From an uncultured Clostridia bacterium (GTDB lineage Bacteria; Bacillota; Clostridia; Oscillospirales; CAG-382), in NCBI GenBank assembly GCA_944375955.1, contig CALWBE010000052.1, positions 1 through 64,000 of the forward strand: DNA of 64,000 nucleotides, given 5' to 3'. This document shows positions 1 through 9,778 of the stretch, piece after piece. Position 1 is the stretch's first letter. Every line of letters starts with the position of its first letter. The notes beneath the pieces are model-generated. The model did not search any database. It worked only from the letters and a program-made list of their open reading frames with translations, and was not told the DNA's origin. The position numbers and the translations under genes are program-made.

Positions 1-797
1 ATCATCTTAATAGGACGGTAAAGGAAATTACTGCAAATCTTGACAAGTTCGAACTTGGCGTTGCAAGTGCAAAACTGTACGAATTTATTTGGGATTTGTT
101 CTGCGACTGGTATATTGAACTTGTAAAGCCAAGACTTTTCGAAAAGGGAACCGAATCAAACAAGAGAGCTCAACAGGTTATAACTTATGTGCTTTCAAAT
201 ACGTTAAAACTTCTGCATCCGTTTATGCCTTTCATTTCAGAAGAAATATGGCAGACGCTTGGGATATCCGATAAACCAATTATTATTGCAGAATGGCCTG
301 TGTATGATGAGAATTTTGACGGTGATTCGGAAGCATTAGCGCTTGATAGAGTTATCGATGCAATTAAGGCTATTCGCTTGCGCAGAGCCGAAATGAACGT
401 ACCTCCGTCAAAAAAGGCAAAGTTAATTATTGATTCTGATTATAAAGACAGCTTCAACGAATCGACATCGGTCTTCTTTGAACGTCTTGCTTATGCATCT
501 GAGGTAACATATGAAGACGGATGCATTGACGAAACTGCCGTAGCTATTGTTACTGACAGTGCCAAATTGTATATACCGATGGCTGAAATTGTTGATATAG
601 AAAAGGAAAAGGCAAGACTTGAGAAAGAAAGAGCCACGGCACTTTCTGAGATAGAAAGAGTTAATAAGAAGCTTTCAAACGAGTCATTTGTCGAAAAAGC
701 TCCTGCAGCTGTAATTGACGGTGAGCGCGTAAAGCTTGCAAAATATACGGAAATGCTGCGAAATGTTGAAGAAATGATAGAGAAGCTTGCAAAATGA
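1..797 (+). CDS. valS: Valyl-tRNA synthetase, C-terminal part (5' truncated by window)
   Basis: This is the 3' end of the class I synthetase that charges tRNA-Val in the cytoplasm. The frame is open from base 3. The visible part begins in the anticodon-binding domain (FELGVASAKLYEFIWD, then CDWYIELVKPRL and HPFMPFISEEIWQ). It ends in the charged coiled-coil tRNA arm typical of ValS (EKARLEKERATALSEIERV). The catalytic domain and editing domain lie outside the window. The stop codon overlaps the next start by 4 bases (ATGA), so the hydrolase downstream is probably translationally coupled. Identification rests on recognised family sequence and is firm. Confidence 0.96.
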   Translation, partial: HLNRTVKEITANLDKFELGVASAKLYEFIWDLFCDWYIELVKPRLFEKGTESNKRAQQVITYVLSNTLKLLHPFMPFISEEIWQTLGISDKPIIIAEWPVYDENFDGDSEALALDRVIDAIKAIRLRRAEMNVPPSKKAKLIIDSDYKDSFNESTSVFFERLAYASEVTYEDGCIDETAVAIVTDSAKLYIPMAEIVDIEKEKARLEKERATALSEIERVNKKLSNESFVEKAPAAVIDGERVKLAKYTEMLRNVEEMIEKLAK

Positions 798-1432
798 ATA
801 TAAAACGATTGGTTCTCGGGCCGTTGTCAACTAACTGCTATATACTTGAGGATACTGACGAAAGAACGTGTATAGTAATAGATCCGGCGGCAGAGGCAGA
901 AAAAATATTGAAGGAAACTGTCGACCGCGGAATAAAAATTGAGAAAATCCTTTTGACCCACACTCATTTTGACCATTTCGGAGCATTGTCAGAGCTGCAG
1001 GAAAAAGCAGATGCTCAGGTGTGCGTAGGAAGATATGACAGAGCCGGACTTAATTTACCTGAATTGAATTTATCATCACTGAATTTCTTTTCGAGTAATT
1101 CATGTCTTGTATATAATAAGGATGTAAGAGAGTTATCTGATGGAGATGAGATAACGGCGGGGGATATCAGGCTGTTGGTTATTGAGACTCCTGGACATAC
1201 CCCAGGAGGAGTATGCTTTATATCATATACGGAAAGTTGTATTTTTAGCGGAGATACGGTTTTTGCCGGAAGCATAGGAAGAACTGATTTCCCCGGTGGA
1301 AGTTATTCTGCAATAATTCAGTCAATGAATCGCGTGCTGTCATATGATGAAACTTATCAGATATTCCCGGGGCACGGCGCGTCTACTACGGTTGCACAGG
1401 AAAAAATCTGCAATCCGTATTTTATAAGATAG
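794..1432 (+). CDS. Metallo-beta-lactamase-fold hydrolase (glyoxalase II-like)
   Basis: This 212-residue cytoplasmic protein is a metallo-beta-lactamase-fold hydrolase of the YcbL/GloB-like group. The metal-binding signature THTHFDH lies near residue 55, and the further ligand motifs ETPGHTPGG, FSGDTVF and FPGHG follow in the usual order. Known relatives hydrolyse thioesters such as S-lactoylglutathione, but the true substrate cannot be read from the sequence. No persulfide dioxygenase or rhodanese domain is attached. The start overlaps the valS stop (ATGA), as in a translationally coupled pair. Confidence 0.85.
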   Translation: MNIKRLVLGPLSTNCYILEDTDERTCIVIDPAAEAEKILKETVDRGIKIEKILLTHTHFDHFGALSELQEKADAQVCVGRYDRAGLNLPELNLSSLNFFSSNSCLVYNKDVRELSDGDEITAGDIRLLVIETPGHTPGGVCFISYTESCIFSGDTVFAGSIGRTDFPGGSYSAIIQSMNRVLSYDETYQIFPGHGASTTVAQEKICNPYFIR

Positions 1433-1443
1433 GAGTCTTTTCA

Positions 1444-1821
1444 GTGCATGTGGAAAAGAAACTTTTCCGAAATGACATTATACTTTTTGCTGCCGTAGTT
1501 TTTGTATCTTTGCTTGTTTATTTTGCTTTTTCGTTTAACTCAGATAGTGAGAAAAATATAGTAGAAGTACAATATTACGGTAAAATTATTGCTGAAATAT
1601 CTCTTTTGCAAGACGGCGAATACCGAATAAATGAAAGCGGATATACAGTCGAGGTAAAGAATGGTAAAATGACGGTTTCTTATACTGACTGTAAAGATAA
1701 AGTATGCACCGGAATGCTTATTGATGAAAACGGCGGCGAGATCATATGTGTTCCAAATAAAATAGTTATACGAAGAGAAACACAATCTTCAAATCATAAT
1801 GCTGATGTTTCGGCAGGATAG
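1444..1821 (+). CDS. NusG domain II-containing membrane-anchored protein
   Basis: This is a 125-residue protein with one N-terminal membrane segment (about residues 10-30, NDIILFAAVVFVSLLVYFAF). The extracytoplasmic part resembles the stand-alone NusG-II family, with paired cysteines in CKDKVCTG and a final C-V-P-N-K motif. The start is GTG, with an AGGAG ribosome-binding site 8 bases upstream. It sits directly before a Gx-transporter gene and an ApbE gene. In Firmicutes, such trios occur in flavin-based extracytosolic redox loci, where the NusG-II protein resembles EetA. That role is inferred from neighbours. The protein is unrelated in function to transcription factor NusG. Confidence 0.75.
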   Translation: MHVEKKLFRNDIILFAAVVFVSLLVYFAFSFNSDSEKNIVEVQYYGKIIAEISLLQDGEYRINESGYTVEVKNGKMTVSYTDCKDKVCTGMLIDENGGEIICVPNKIVIRRETQSSNHNADVSAG

Positions 1822-1888
1822 CTGACCGGATTATATAGCTTTTATACTGATATAAAAATTAATAGTAGATTTTCAGGAGGGAAGCTGC

Positions 1889-2419
1889 ATGAAAACGGGA
1901 AAAATTACTTTTACCGCATTGCTTCTCTCCCTTTCTTTTTCTCTTTCTTTAATTGAATCTTTCATACCTGTTTCAGCTTTTATACCTGTTCCCGGATTGA
2001 AGCTGGGATTTGCAAATATTGCTGTTATGGCAGCTCTTTTTTTGTGCGGAAGATTTTCTGCATTATGCATAGTTGTTTTGAGACCAGTTTTAAACTTGAT
2101 AATGTTTGGAAATATAACAAGTTTTATTTTATCTTTGTCCGGGGGAATACTGTCATATGCAGTTTTGGTTATTTCCGTAAAAATGTACGGCAAAGTATTT
2201 TCATTTGGAGGCATATCAATTATTTGTGCTGTTTTTCACAGTATAGGTCAAGTCGCGGCGGCTGCATTTGTCGTTTCTGATACTGTCGTATTTGGATATT
2301 TGCCGCTTTTGTGCGCAGCTTCATCTGCGACAGGACTTTTAAACGGATTTATAATGAACTGTATTATTGAAAGAATAACAATTCTCGGAGGATCAAAAAA
2401 TGCGTATCATGCAAAATAA
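1889..2419 (+). CDS. Gx transporter family membrane protein (heptaprenyl-PP synthase component I-like)
   Basis: This 176-residue, very hydrophobic protein has about five predicted membrane segments and belongs to the family annotated as Gx transporter or heptaprenyl diphosphate synthase component I. The conserved segment PGLKLGFANIAVM near residues 34-46 is the best marker. Relatives look like small ECF-type S components, and EetB of Gram-positive electron-transfer loci is in this family. The neighbouring NusG-II and ApbE genes support a role in a flavin- or quinone-linked membrane redox module, but the substrate is unknown. An AGGAGG site precedes the ATG. The gene overlaps apbE by 20 bases. 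Confidence 0.75.
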   Translation: MKTGKITFTALLLSLSFSLSLIESFIPVSAFIPVPGLKLGFANIAVMAALFLCGRFSALCIVVLRPVLNLIMFGNITSFILSLSGGILSYAVLVISVKMYGKVFSFGGISIICAVFHSIGQVAAAAFVVSDTVVFGYLPLLCAASSATGLLNGFIMNCIIERITILGGSKNAYHAK

Positions 2420-3455
2420 GATCGCAGTCACTTTTATTTTACTGTCGATGCTTTCTTTGTACTCATGCACTAAGAAAGAAAGTTATAATAGAATAGACTT
2501 TTTTGCAATGAATACATATGTTTCTGTTTCTGCGGACGGCGCTGATGATGAACTATTAAAAGAAATAAGGCAAGAAGTGTTGGAAACAGAAAAACAGCTT
2601 TCAGCTGAGTATGAAGGATCAGATATTTCTTTGCTGCCTGACAGTACAAGCAAAACTTATAAAAGCACAATAGAACTTTTAAAGCGTGCTTATGAGATTT
2701 CGGACTCAACATCAGGCGCCTTTGACTTTACGCTCGGGACAATTATAGACTTGTGGGACATAAACGGTCCTTCTCCATCGGTACCGTCGGAAGACGACAT
2801 AAAAGAGGCGCTGTCTCACTGCGGATACAAAAAAGTAAAAATCGAAAATGATTTTTTTGTAAAAGAAGATCCTGAACTTTCGGTTAATTTGGGTGCCATA
2901 GCAAAGGGATACGCGGGACAGCAGATAATTGATAGGATAAGGAATAGCGGAATAAAGAATGCTGCGGTATCAATAGGAGGAAATGTAACAGTATGCGGCA
3001 GTTCTGAAAATAATAAAAATCAAGGTATATACGGCTGGACTGTTGCAATAAACGATCCGTTTGATACTTCAGATATTTTGGGAACTTTAGTTATTTCTGA
3101 CAAAACAGTTTCAGTATCTGGAAGCTATGAACGATATTTTGAAGAAAACGGTGTAAGATATCATCATATATTTGATATTTCTACAGGTTATCCGGCAAGT
3201 TCGGGACTTGTTTCTGTTGCTGTAATTGCTGATGACGGAACTCTTGCCGATGCGCTTTCAACAGCTCTTTTTGTTATGGGATATGAAAAGGCAATAGAAT
3301 TTTATAATAGCGGAGAATATGAATTTGAAGCTGTTTTTTGCAATGAAGAAGGTGAGGTATATCTTACTGAAGGTATTCTTTCAGATTTTACCCCTAATTA
3401 TGATGCAGGAGACGGCAGTTTGCGCTTTCCACAAATTGAGAAAGAGTTACAGTAA
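2400..3455 (+). CDS. apbE: FAD:protein FMN transferase, lipoprotein
   Basis: ApbE attaches FMN covalently to Thr/Ser of exported redox proteins outside the membrane, using FAD as donor. The 351-residue protein starts with a lipoprotein signal whose lipobox LYSC puts Cys at residue 23, so it should be anchored on the outer face of the membrane. Family motifs seen in order are DFTLGTIIDLW, SVNLGAIAKGYAG, AVSIGGNV, HHIFDISTGYP and DALSTALFVMG, the last two around the Mg-binding region. The start lies 20 bases inside the upstream Gx-transporter gene, preceded by GGAGG. No obvious FMN-binding acceptor protein is encoded nearby. Confidence 0.92.
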   Translation: MRIMQNKIAVTFILLSMLSLYSCTKKESYNRIDFFAMNTYVSVSADGADDELLKEIRQEVLETEKQLSAEYEGSDISLLPDSTSKTYKSTIELLKRAYEISDSTSGAFDFTLGTIIDLWDINGPSPSVPSEDDIKEALSHCGYKKVKIENDFFVKEDPELSVNLGAIAKGYAGQQIIDRIRNSGIKNAAVSIGGNVTVCGSSENNKNQGIYGWTVAINDPFDTSDILGTLVISDKTVSVSGSYERYFEENGVRYHHIFDISTGYPASSGLVSVAVIADDGTLADALSTALFVMGYEKAIEFYNSGEYEFEAVFCNEEGEVYLTEGILSDFTPNYDAGDGSLRFPQIEKELQ

Positions 3456-3535
3456 AATACTTGATTAATTTGTTTTAAATATAGATATGTTTTTTCAATG
3501 AGTTAATTTTAGAAATTAAAATAATTTTAAAGTAA

Positions 3536-3575
3536 AAAATGACATCTCCTTTTTCGGTAGATGTCATTTTGTTTT
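3536..3575. terminator. Bidirectional hairpin terminator between apbE and polC
   Basis: A perfect 12-bp stem (AAAATGACATCT paired with AGATGTCATTTT) encloses an 11-base loop. It is flanked by T-rich tracts on both strands, so it can end the apbE transcript on + and the polC transcript on -. Confidence 0.85.
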
Positions 3576-3601
3576 ATAAAATAAAAAACAGGATGATGTT
3601 A

Positions 3602-6600
3602 TTAAAAAAGAGTCATTTGATTTGTTTCCGGGAGAGAATCAAGCACATGATTTCTTGAAAGTATTTCAATAACAGCTTTTGTAATACCGCCTTTTTGACG
3701 AAGCTCTTCCTGAGATATAATATTGTTTTCCCTCATTGTTTTTTCGAGGTTGAGAGCGGCAGTTTCGCCAAGTCCCGGAAGAGAGGAAAAAGGCATGCGT
3801 ATAGCGCCGTCTTCCGGAAGAAAAGAATATGCAGTAGATTTCATAAGATCTACAGGAAGAAATTTTATTTTTCTTGCCAGCGCTTCATTAACAAGCTGCA
3901 TTGTGGATAATGTTTCATTGTCTTTTTGTTTTGCCGCTGTTCCCAGGTCTTCTATTGATTTTATAGTACGTTCTACTTCAGTTTTGCCTTTGCTGACGAT
4001 TTCAGCGTCGAATCCGCCGGGAGCAACAGACAGAAATGCGGCATAAAATTCTAGAGGCATATGAACTTTATACCAACCCAAGCGAAGTGCCGAGATAACA
4101 TAAGCTGCAGCATGTGCTTTAGGAAACATATATTTAATTTTTTTGCACGAGTTTATATACCATTCCGGAATTCCCTGAGCAACCATTGCTTGCTCATATT
4201 CAGGTTTGAGTCCTCTTCCTTTGCGTACGTCTTCCATTATTTTAAAAGATAAGCTTTTGTCAAGACCGTGATAAATCAGATAGACCATTATGTTGTCACG
4301 AGTCCCGATAACTTCAGAAATATCACATATACCTTCTTTAATAAGATCCTGAGCATTTCCTAACCAAACGTCTGTACCGTGTGAAAGACCTGAAATTTGA
4401 AGAAGATCGGAAAATGTTTTAGGCTTTGAATCTACTATCATTTGCCTTACGAATTTTGTTCCGAATTCAGGAAGTCCAAATGTGCCAACCGGACTTCCTA
4501 TATCTTCAGGTTCTACGCCCAAGGATTTTGTAGATGCAAAAAGTTCCATAACTCCTTCATCAGATAGAGGAGTATCAAGGATATTTTTTCCTGTATATTT
4601 CTCTATCATGTGGTATTTTGTAGGAACATCGTGCCCGAGCATGTCGAGTTTTAATATAGTATCATGCAGATATTCAAACGCAAAATGTGTTGTAATGATG
4701 TTTGAATTAGGGTCATCTGCCGGATGCTGTACCGGGGTAAAGTCATATACCTGATATTGCTTGGGAATAACTATAATTCCGCCCGGATGCTGTCCGGTAG
4801 TGCGCTTTACTCCCTCACAGCCTTGAGAAAGGCGGGTTTCTTCAGCTTTATTGAGAATGATACCGTGTTCTTCTGTGTATTTTTTTACATATCCGTATGC
4901 CGTTTTTTCAGCAAGAGTTCCGATAGTTCCTGCCCTGAAAACGTTTTCAGCTCCGAAAAGAGTTTCGGTATATTTGTGACATTCGCCTTGTACGTCTCCT
5001 GAAAAATTCAAGTCAATATCCGGAGATTTATCACCGTTAAATCCGAGAAAAGTTTCAAAAGGAATATCATGACCGTCATGAATCATTTTTTTAGCGCCGC
5101 ATTTAGGACAGTCTTTGTCAGGCAAATCAAATCCGGAACCTATAGAACCGTCGGTTATAAACTCGGAATATTTGCATTTCTCACAACGGTAATGAGGAGG
5201 AAGAGGATTAACTTCGGTAATTCCAGCCATTGTAGCGACAAATGAAGATCCGACAGACCCTCGGGATCCGACGAGATATCCTTTATCCTCACTGTATTTT
5301 ACAAGGCGTCGCGCAATTATGTAAAGAACTGCAAAACCGTTTTTTATAATTGATGAAAGTTCTTTTTCAAGTCTTGTCTGAACAAGTTCAGGCAACGGAT
5401 CCCCATACCATTCATGAGCAAGCTCATAGCAGAAATTAGTAAGTTCTTCTTCTGTTCCTTCCATTGACGGAGGGTAGTTTCCGTCTGGAATAGGCAGAAT
5501 TTCTTCGGTCATATCAGCAATTTTACGAGTATTAGTTACTACTGCCTCATATGCTGTTTCAGGGTCAAGATAATCAAATTCTGCAAGCATTTCTTCGGTT
5601 GTGCGCATATAAAGCGGAATATGCCTGTCAGCATCTGAAAATTTTTGACCGTAAAGAAGTATTTTACGGTATATTTCGTCTTCTGGATTTTGAAAATGCA
5701 CGTCTCCAGTGGCGACAAACGGTTTATTTAGTTCCTTTGCAAGTTTAATTATTTGCTTGTTTATATCAATAAGAGCATTTTTGTCAGCAACTTGTCCCGA
5801 ATCAATTAAAAATTGATTATTGCCTAAAGGCTGTATTTCAAGATAGTCGTAGAAATCGGCTATTTCTTTTAAATCACTCCAAGGTCTGTGTTCAAGAATG
5901 GCGCGATAAAGTTCGCCAGATTCACATGCCGATCCGATTATAAGTCCTTCGCGGTATTGTGATAGTAGATTTTTCGGAATGCGCGGCGTTCTGTGATAAT
6001 ATTTAAGATATGATTCCGAAACAAGCTTATATAAATTTTTAAGTCCGATAAGATTCTTAACAAGAATTATCTGATGGTAACTTTTCAACTTTTTAGGATC
6101 GGAATTTTGACTCATTGAATGACTCAGCTGATCGGTATTTATTATGCCTTCCGATTTTAATTTTTCACCCATTGCCTTAAATATAAGAGCAAGCATATGA
6201 GCGTCTTCAAAGGCGCGGTGATGGTCAAAATCACCAAGTTTAAAATATTCAGCTAGAGTATCAAGTTTGTGATTTTTAAGTTCCGGGTTAACTCTTCTTG
6301 ACATTGATACTGTATCAATGAAAGTAGGATTAAAATAAATTGAACATTTTTCAGCCGCTGCACGTATAAAACTTATGTCAAACGATGCATTATGAGCAAC
6401 GAGCGTGTCATTAGAAACAAACTTAAGAAATTCAGGCAGCACTTTGTCGATAGTGTCTGCGTCTTTTACCATATCATCAGTAATTCCAGTCAGTTTTACT
6501 ATCTCATCTGGAATGGGTACTCCTGGATTAACAAAACGTGAAAATTTTTCAGTGACCTGACTTTTTACAAATCTAACGGCGCCTATCTCAGTTATCTGGC

Positions 6601-8071
6601 ACGTTTGAGGGGAAAGTCCGGTAGTTTCTATATCAAATACAACAAAGCTGTCTTGTGTAAAATTTACTGTCTGATCGCCGTATATAGCTCTTGCGGTATC
6701 ATCTACAAAGTAAGCTTCAAGCCCGTATATTACCTTTATTCCGCCTGCTTTACGAGCCGCCTTCATTATTTGAGGGAAAGCCTGTAGATTCCCGTGATCG
6801 GTAACAGCTATTGCATCTTGTCCCCATTCTTTTGCCTGTTTAATCACATCAGCCGGATCAATTGTTGCATCCATTTGCGACATTTTTGTATGTAAATGGA
6901 GTTCGACTCTTTTATTTTCAGCATTGTCACGGCGTTTTAATATTTTTATTTTGGCAGCCGCAAGAGGCTTAAAAGCCAAAGTGCCGTCATATCTGTCAGC
7001 TGCTGTCTGACCGTACATAATAACAAAAGGAGAGTCTGCTAAAGGTGCATATTTGTCATCTTCCGAAGTGTTGTAAAGAAATTTTGCCGTTATAGACGAG
7101 TCGTTATCGGTTATATAGAAAGAACATATATATTTATCGCCTGATCTTGTAAGGCGTTTATCAAAACCGAATATTTTACCGCATACGGTAAAATTCTTTA
7201 TATCGAAGTTTACATTGCGTATCGGCATAATTTCAAATTCCGGAAGTTTGCCGAAAAGAAGTTCGGGATCGGATATATCGAATTTCATATTTCCTGAAAC
7301 GGCAATATTGTTTTCATGATCAATATAAGCGGATGTATCATTAGAAAAAATTGAGTTTTGAGTATAAACAGGATCCGGAGCAGAACTGCGTCTGTATTTA
7401 GCCCCGAAATTTCCGTTAGGTTCATTGTATTCTTTTAAGACCGGTGCATTTTCTAAGAATATGTTTTTGTTGATCTCGGGCGGAGGTATCAATTCCTCAA
7501 GCTCTGAAATGGACAACTCGCATTTTCCTCCGAAAGTTATTGTTCTTGATATTCCAAACCAGTCGCGTATAATGTTTGAAAGCTCAATATCGCAGCCTGA
7601 TATTTGAAGGAGTGATTTACCACCGTTATGAAGCTGTATATCTATAAAATTGCCAGGCTGTTCGCGAAGGTTTGCAACAAGTTCGTTGTTTTTAGTAACA
7701 AGATTGCTTTCTTTATCATATTTTACGACACGAAGGCTTTCGCTTATTTCTGCATTGTCAAAAAAGCCGTATCCCAATGGAGTGCGTCGCTTTAACTCAC
7801 AAAGTATATCGGGAAATAATGACAGTGAAAAACTTTCTGGGGGATAGTGAGGGATAAGTTTCATATAACTCAGTTCATAAGCGGATTTTATCCCATTTTC
7901 TATATCTGTAAGTATGTCAAAATTTATGTAATCCGACGCTGATATTTCACATATTATGCGTCTTGCTTCCTTGTCAAGCTTTATTTTATAATCTGTTATT
8001 CTTGAGCAAGCGTTTTTTTCAAGATATTCCGGCGAATATTTTTCGAATTTTTCAAGAAACTTTTTATACAT
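3602..8071 (-). CDS. polC: DNA polymerase III alpha subunit, PolC type
   Basis: PolC is the replicative polymerase of Firmicutes, with built-in 3'-5' proofreading. The protein has 1489 residues, near the usual 1430-1460. Domains in order are an N-terminal domain and OB fold (about 1-380), a PHP domain (VELHLHTKMSQMDATID near 390) interrupted by the DEDD exonuclease (FDIETTGL near 475, VAHNASFDISF, HRAFEDAHML), a Cys4 zinc element near 960-995 (CEKCKYSEF, CPKCGAKK), and the C-family polymerase core (GSRGSVGSSF, SPDIDLNFSGD). It is the last gene of a long minus-strand run, 8 bases after ispG. No frameshift is seen. Confidence 0.98.
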   Translation of the reverse strand: MYKKFLEKFEKYSPEYLEKNACSRITDYKIKLDKEARRIICEISASDYINFDILTDIENGIKSAYELSYMKLIPHYPPESFSLSLFPDILCELKRRTPLGYGFFDNAEISESLRVVKYDKESNLVTKNNELVANLREQPGNFIDIQLHNGGKSLLQISGCDIELSNIIRDWFGISRTITFGGKCELSISELEELIPPPEINKNIFLENAPVLKEYNEPNGNFGAKYRRSSAPDPVYTQNSIFSNDTSAYIDHENNIAVSGNMKFDISDPELLFGKLPEFEIMPIRNVNFDIKNFTVCGKIFGFDKRLTRSGDKYICSFYITDNDSSITAKFLYNTSEDDKYAPLADSPFVIMYGQTAADRYDGTLAFKPLAAAKIKILKRRDNAENKRVELHLHTKMSQMDATIDPADVIKQAKEWGQDAIAVTDHGNLQAFPQIMKAARKAGGIKVIYGLEAYFVDDTARAIYGDQTVNFTQDSFVVFDIETTGLSPQTCQITEIGAVRFVKSQVTEKFSRFVNPGVPIPDEIVKLTGITDDMVKDADTIDKVLPEFLKFVSNDTLVAHNASFDISFIRAAAEKCSIYFNPTFIDTVSMSRRVNPELKNHKLDTLAEYFKLGDFDHHRAFEDAHMLALIFKAMGEKLKSEGIINTDQLSHSMSQNSDPKKLKSYHQIILVKNLIGLKNLYKLVSESYLKYYHRTPRIPKNLLSQYREGLIIGSACESGELYRAILEHRPWSDLKEIADFYDYLEIQPLGNNQFLIDSGQVADKNALIDINKQIIKLAKELNKPFVATGDVHFQNPEDEIYRKILLYGQKFSDADRHIPLYMRTTEEMLAEFDYLDPETAYEAVVTNTRKIADMTEEILPIPDGNYPPSMEGTEEELTNFCYELAHEWYGDPLPELVQTRLEKELSSIIKNGFAVLYIIARRLVKYSEDKGYLVGSRGSVGSSFVATMAGITEVNPLPPHYRCEKCKYSEFITDGSIGSGFDLPDKDCPKCGAKKMIHDGHDIPFETFLGFNGDKSPDIDLNFSGDVQGECHKYTETLFGAENVFRAGTIGTLAEKTAYGYVKKYTEEHGIILNKAEETRLSQGCEGVKRTTGQHPGGIIVIPKQYQVYDFTPVQHPADDPNSNIITTHFAFEYLHDTILKLDMLGHDVPTKYHMIEKYTGKNILDTPLSDEGVMELFASTKSLGVEPEDIGSPVGTFGLPEFGTKFVRQMIVDSKPKTFSDLLQISGLSHGTDVWLGNAQDLIKEGICDISEVIGTRDNIMVYLIYHGLDKSLSFKIMEDVRKGRGLKPEYEQAMVAQGIPEWYINSCKKIKYMFPKAHAAAYVISALRLGWYKVHMPLEFYAAFLSVAPGGFDAEIVSKGKTEVERTIKSIEDLGTAAKQKDNETLSTMQLVNEALARKIKFLPVDLMKSTAYSFLPEDGAIRMPFSSLPGLGETAALNLEKTMRENNIISQEELRQKGGITKAVIEILSRNHVLDSLPETNQMTLF

Positions 8072-8079
8072 TTTGCACC

Positions 8080-9129
8080 TTACATTTTTTCAATTTCGCT
8101 CATTAAAATATCTACGATTTTGCTTTCCGGTATTTTACCTGTAATTTTTCCTTTCTTAAACAGTAAAGCATCTCCGTTTCCGCCTGCGACACCTATGTCT
8201 GCGTCTTTTGCTTCGCCGGGACCGTTTACAGCACAGCCCATTACGGCGACTTTTATGTTTTTATTACTGTTTTTTAGCAGATCGTTCAGCTTTCGCGATA
8301 TTCCTATAACGTCTATATTTGTTCTTGCACAGGTAGGGCATGAAATAATATCAATTCCGCCTTTAAGTCCCAAACTTTTTAATATGTCTTTTGCTGCCGA
8401 AACTTCCTTCTCTGACTCATCAGTAAGCGAGACTCTAATAGTATCTCCAATGCCGTCAATCAGCATTGCACCGATACCTGCGGAGGATTTTATTATTCCG
8501 ATTTGTCCGGTACCTGCTTCGGTAACTCCTAAATGAAGCGGATATTCTGTTTCCGAAGCGAAGATTCGGTTTGCATTAACTGTGTCGGCTACCGAGGATG
8601 ATTTTATAGAGACGACTATATCATAGAAATCAAATTTTTCAAGCAGATGCACATGATACATTGCGCTTTCAAACAAAGCTTCAGGGCATGGCGAACCGTA
8701 TTTTTCAAGAATATGTTTTTCCAGTGAGCCTCCGTTTACTCCTATCCTTATCGGTATATGTCTTTTGCGGCATTCATCGGCAACGGCTTTGATACGTTCA
8801 TCGCTGCCAATATTTCCGGGATTTATACGTATTTTATCAATTCCGTTTTGAGCGGCGGCAATAGCAAGACGATAGTTAAAATGAATATCGGCGACAAGAG
8901 GAATGTTTGTATTTTCTTTAAAATATGATATGTTTTTTGCCGACTCTTCATCAGGAACTGAAAAACGGACTATATCGCAGCCAGCTTTTTCAAGTGATAA
9001 TATTTGTTCAAGAGTTTTGTCTTTATCGGAAGTCTTTGTAAAAGTCATAGACTGAACAGCGATAGGATTATTGCCTCCGATTTTGACAGAACCGATTTTT
9101 ATTTCTTTAGATTTTCTTCTTTTGTACAT
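8080..9129 (-). CDS. ispG: 4-hydroxy-3-methylbut-2-enyl diphosphate synthase
   Basis: IspG (GcpE) is the 4Fe-4S enzyme of the MEP isoprenoid pathway that reductively converts methylerythritol cyclodiphosphate to HMBPP. The 349-residue length fits the short bacterial form. The N-terminal TIM barrel begins with PIAVQSMTFTKTSD. The cluster ligands are in SCPTCART and GCAVNGPGEA near the C-terminus, the latter including the conserved Glu. Together with dxr upstream in the same run, this gives two MEP steps beside uppS, which uses the isoprenoid product. Confidence 0.96.
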   Translation of the reverse strand: MYKRRKSKEIKIGSVKIGGNNPIAVQSMTFTKTSDKDKTLEQILSLEKAGCDIVRFSVPDEESAKNISYFKENTNIPLVADIHFNYRLAIAAAQNGIDKIRINPGNIGSDERIKAVADECRKRHIPIRIGVNGGSLEKHILEKYGSPCPEALFESAMYHVHLLEKFDFYDIVVSIKSSSVADTVNANRIFASETEYPLHLGVTEAGTGQIGIIKSSAGIGAMLIDGIGDTIRVSLTDESEKEVSAAKDILKSLGLKGGIDIISCPTCARTNIDVIGISRKLNDLLKNSNKNIKVAVMGCAVNGPGEAKDADIGVAGGNGDALLFKKGKITGKIPESKIVDILMSEIEKM

Positions 9130-9192
9130 TTTCTGCTCCTAACAGTAACAGATTTTGATAATGAAACATTATTGTAAATAAACCAGAAAAAT

Positions 9193-9759
9193 TTATTTGT
9201 TTACATAAGATAGTTTTCCGAGCATAACTGCCGCGCGCATAATTGCCGCCTGAGTTTTACCGTCGGGAATTTTCCCGTCAAGTACAAGCTGTACTGCGTC
9301 CGAAAGCGGAATTCGGAAAACTTCAAGAAATTCATCTTCGTCTTTGCAGGTTTCACCGAAGGAAAGCCCTGTCGCAAGATACATGTATATGCGTTCATCA
9401 AGAATTGCAGGAGAGCCGTAGTATTCACCGAGAAAGGTAATTTCTTTAGGAATTGCACCTGTTTCTTCAGCAAGCTCTCGAAGTGCGGCACTTTTAGGGT
9501 CTTCGCCCGGAAAATTAAGTTTTCCTGCCGGTATTTCTATTAATTCAAGTCCCGCGGCATATCTGTATTGACGTTCAAGTATAACATTATCATTTCCGTC
9601 AATAGGAATAACGCAAACAGCACCGACATGTTTTATATATTCTCTTTCCGAGGTGTTTCCGTCAGGCAATAAGACTTTATCTTTATAAAGATGCAGTATA
9701 TTTCCTTTGAATAAAGAATTCGATTCTATTGTTTTTTCTGTAAAATCTAAATTTCCCAT
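9193..9759 (-). CDS. NUDIX hydrolase, ADP-ribose pyrophosphatase type
   Basis: This 188-residue NUDIX protein of the NudF/ADP-ribose diphosphatase group is expected to split ADP-ribose or related nucleotide sugars in the cytoplasm. The NUDIX box reads as GEDPKSAALRELAEETGA (residues about 100-118), with all catalytic Glu residues present. The upstream segment SEREYIKHVGAVCVIPID is typical of the group. It sits between rseP and ispG with short spacers, so it is probably co-transcribed. Substrate choice within the group is inferred. Confidence 0.88.
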   Translation of the reverse strand: MGNLDFTEKTIESNSLFKGNILHLYKDKVLLPDGNTSEREYIKHVGAVCVIPIDGNDNVILERQYRYAAGLELIEIPAGKLNFPGEDPKSAALRELAEETGAIPKEITFLGEYYGSPAILDERIYMYLATGLSFGETCKDEDEFLEVFRIPLSDAVQLVLDGKIPDGKTQAAIMRAAVMLGKLSYVNK

Positions 9760-9778
9760 TTTGAAGTTCTCCGTTATT

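Noticed and set aside
3695..7847. Several plus-strand open frames of 60-107 codons opposite polC
   Set aside because: They lie wholly inside the polC frame, lack ribosome-binding sites and show no family resemblance. They are shadows of the codon pattern.
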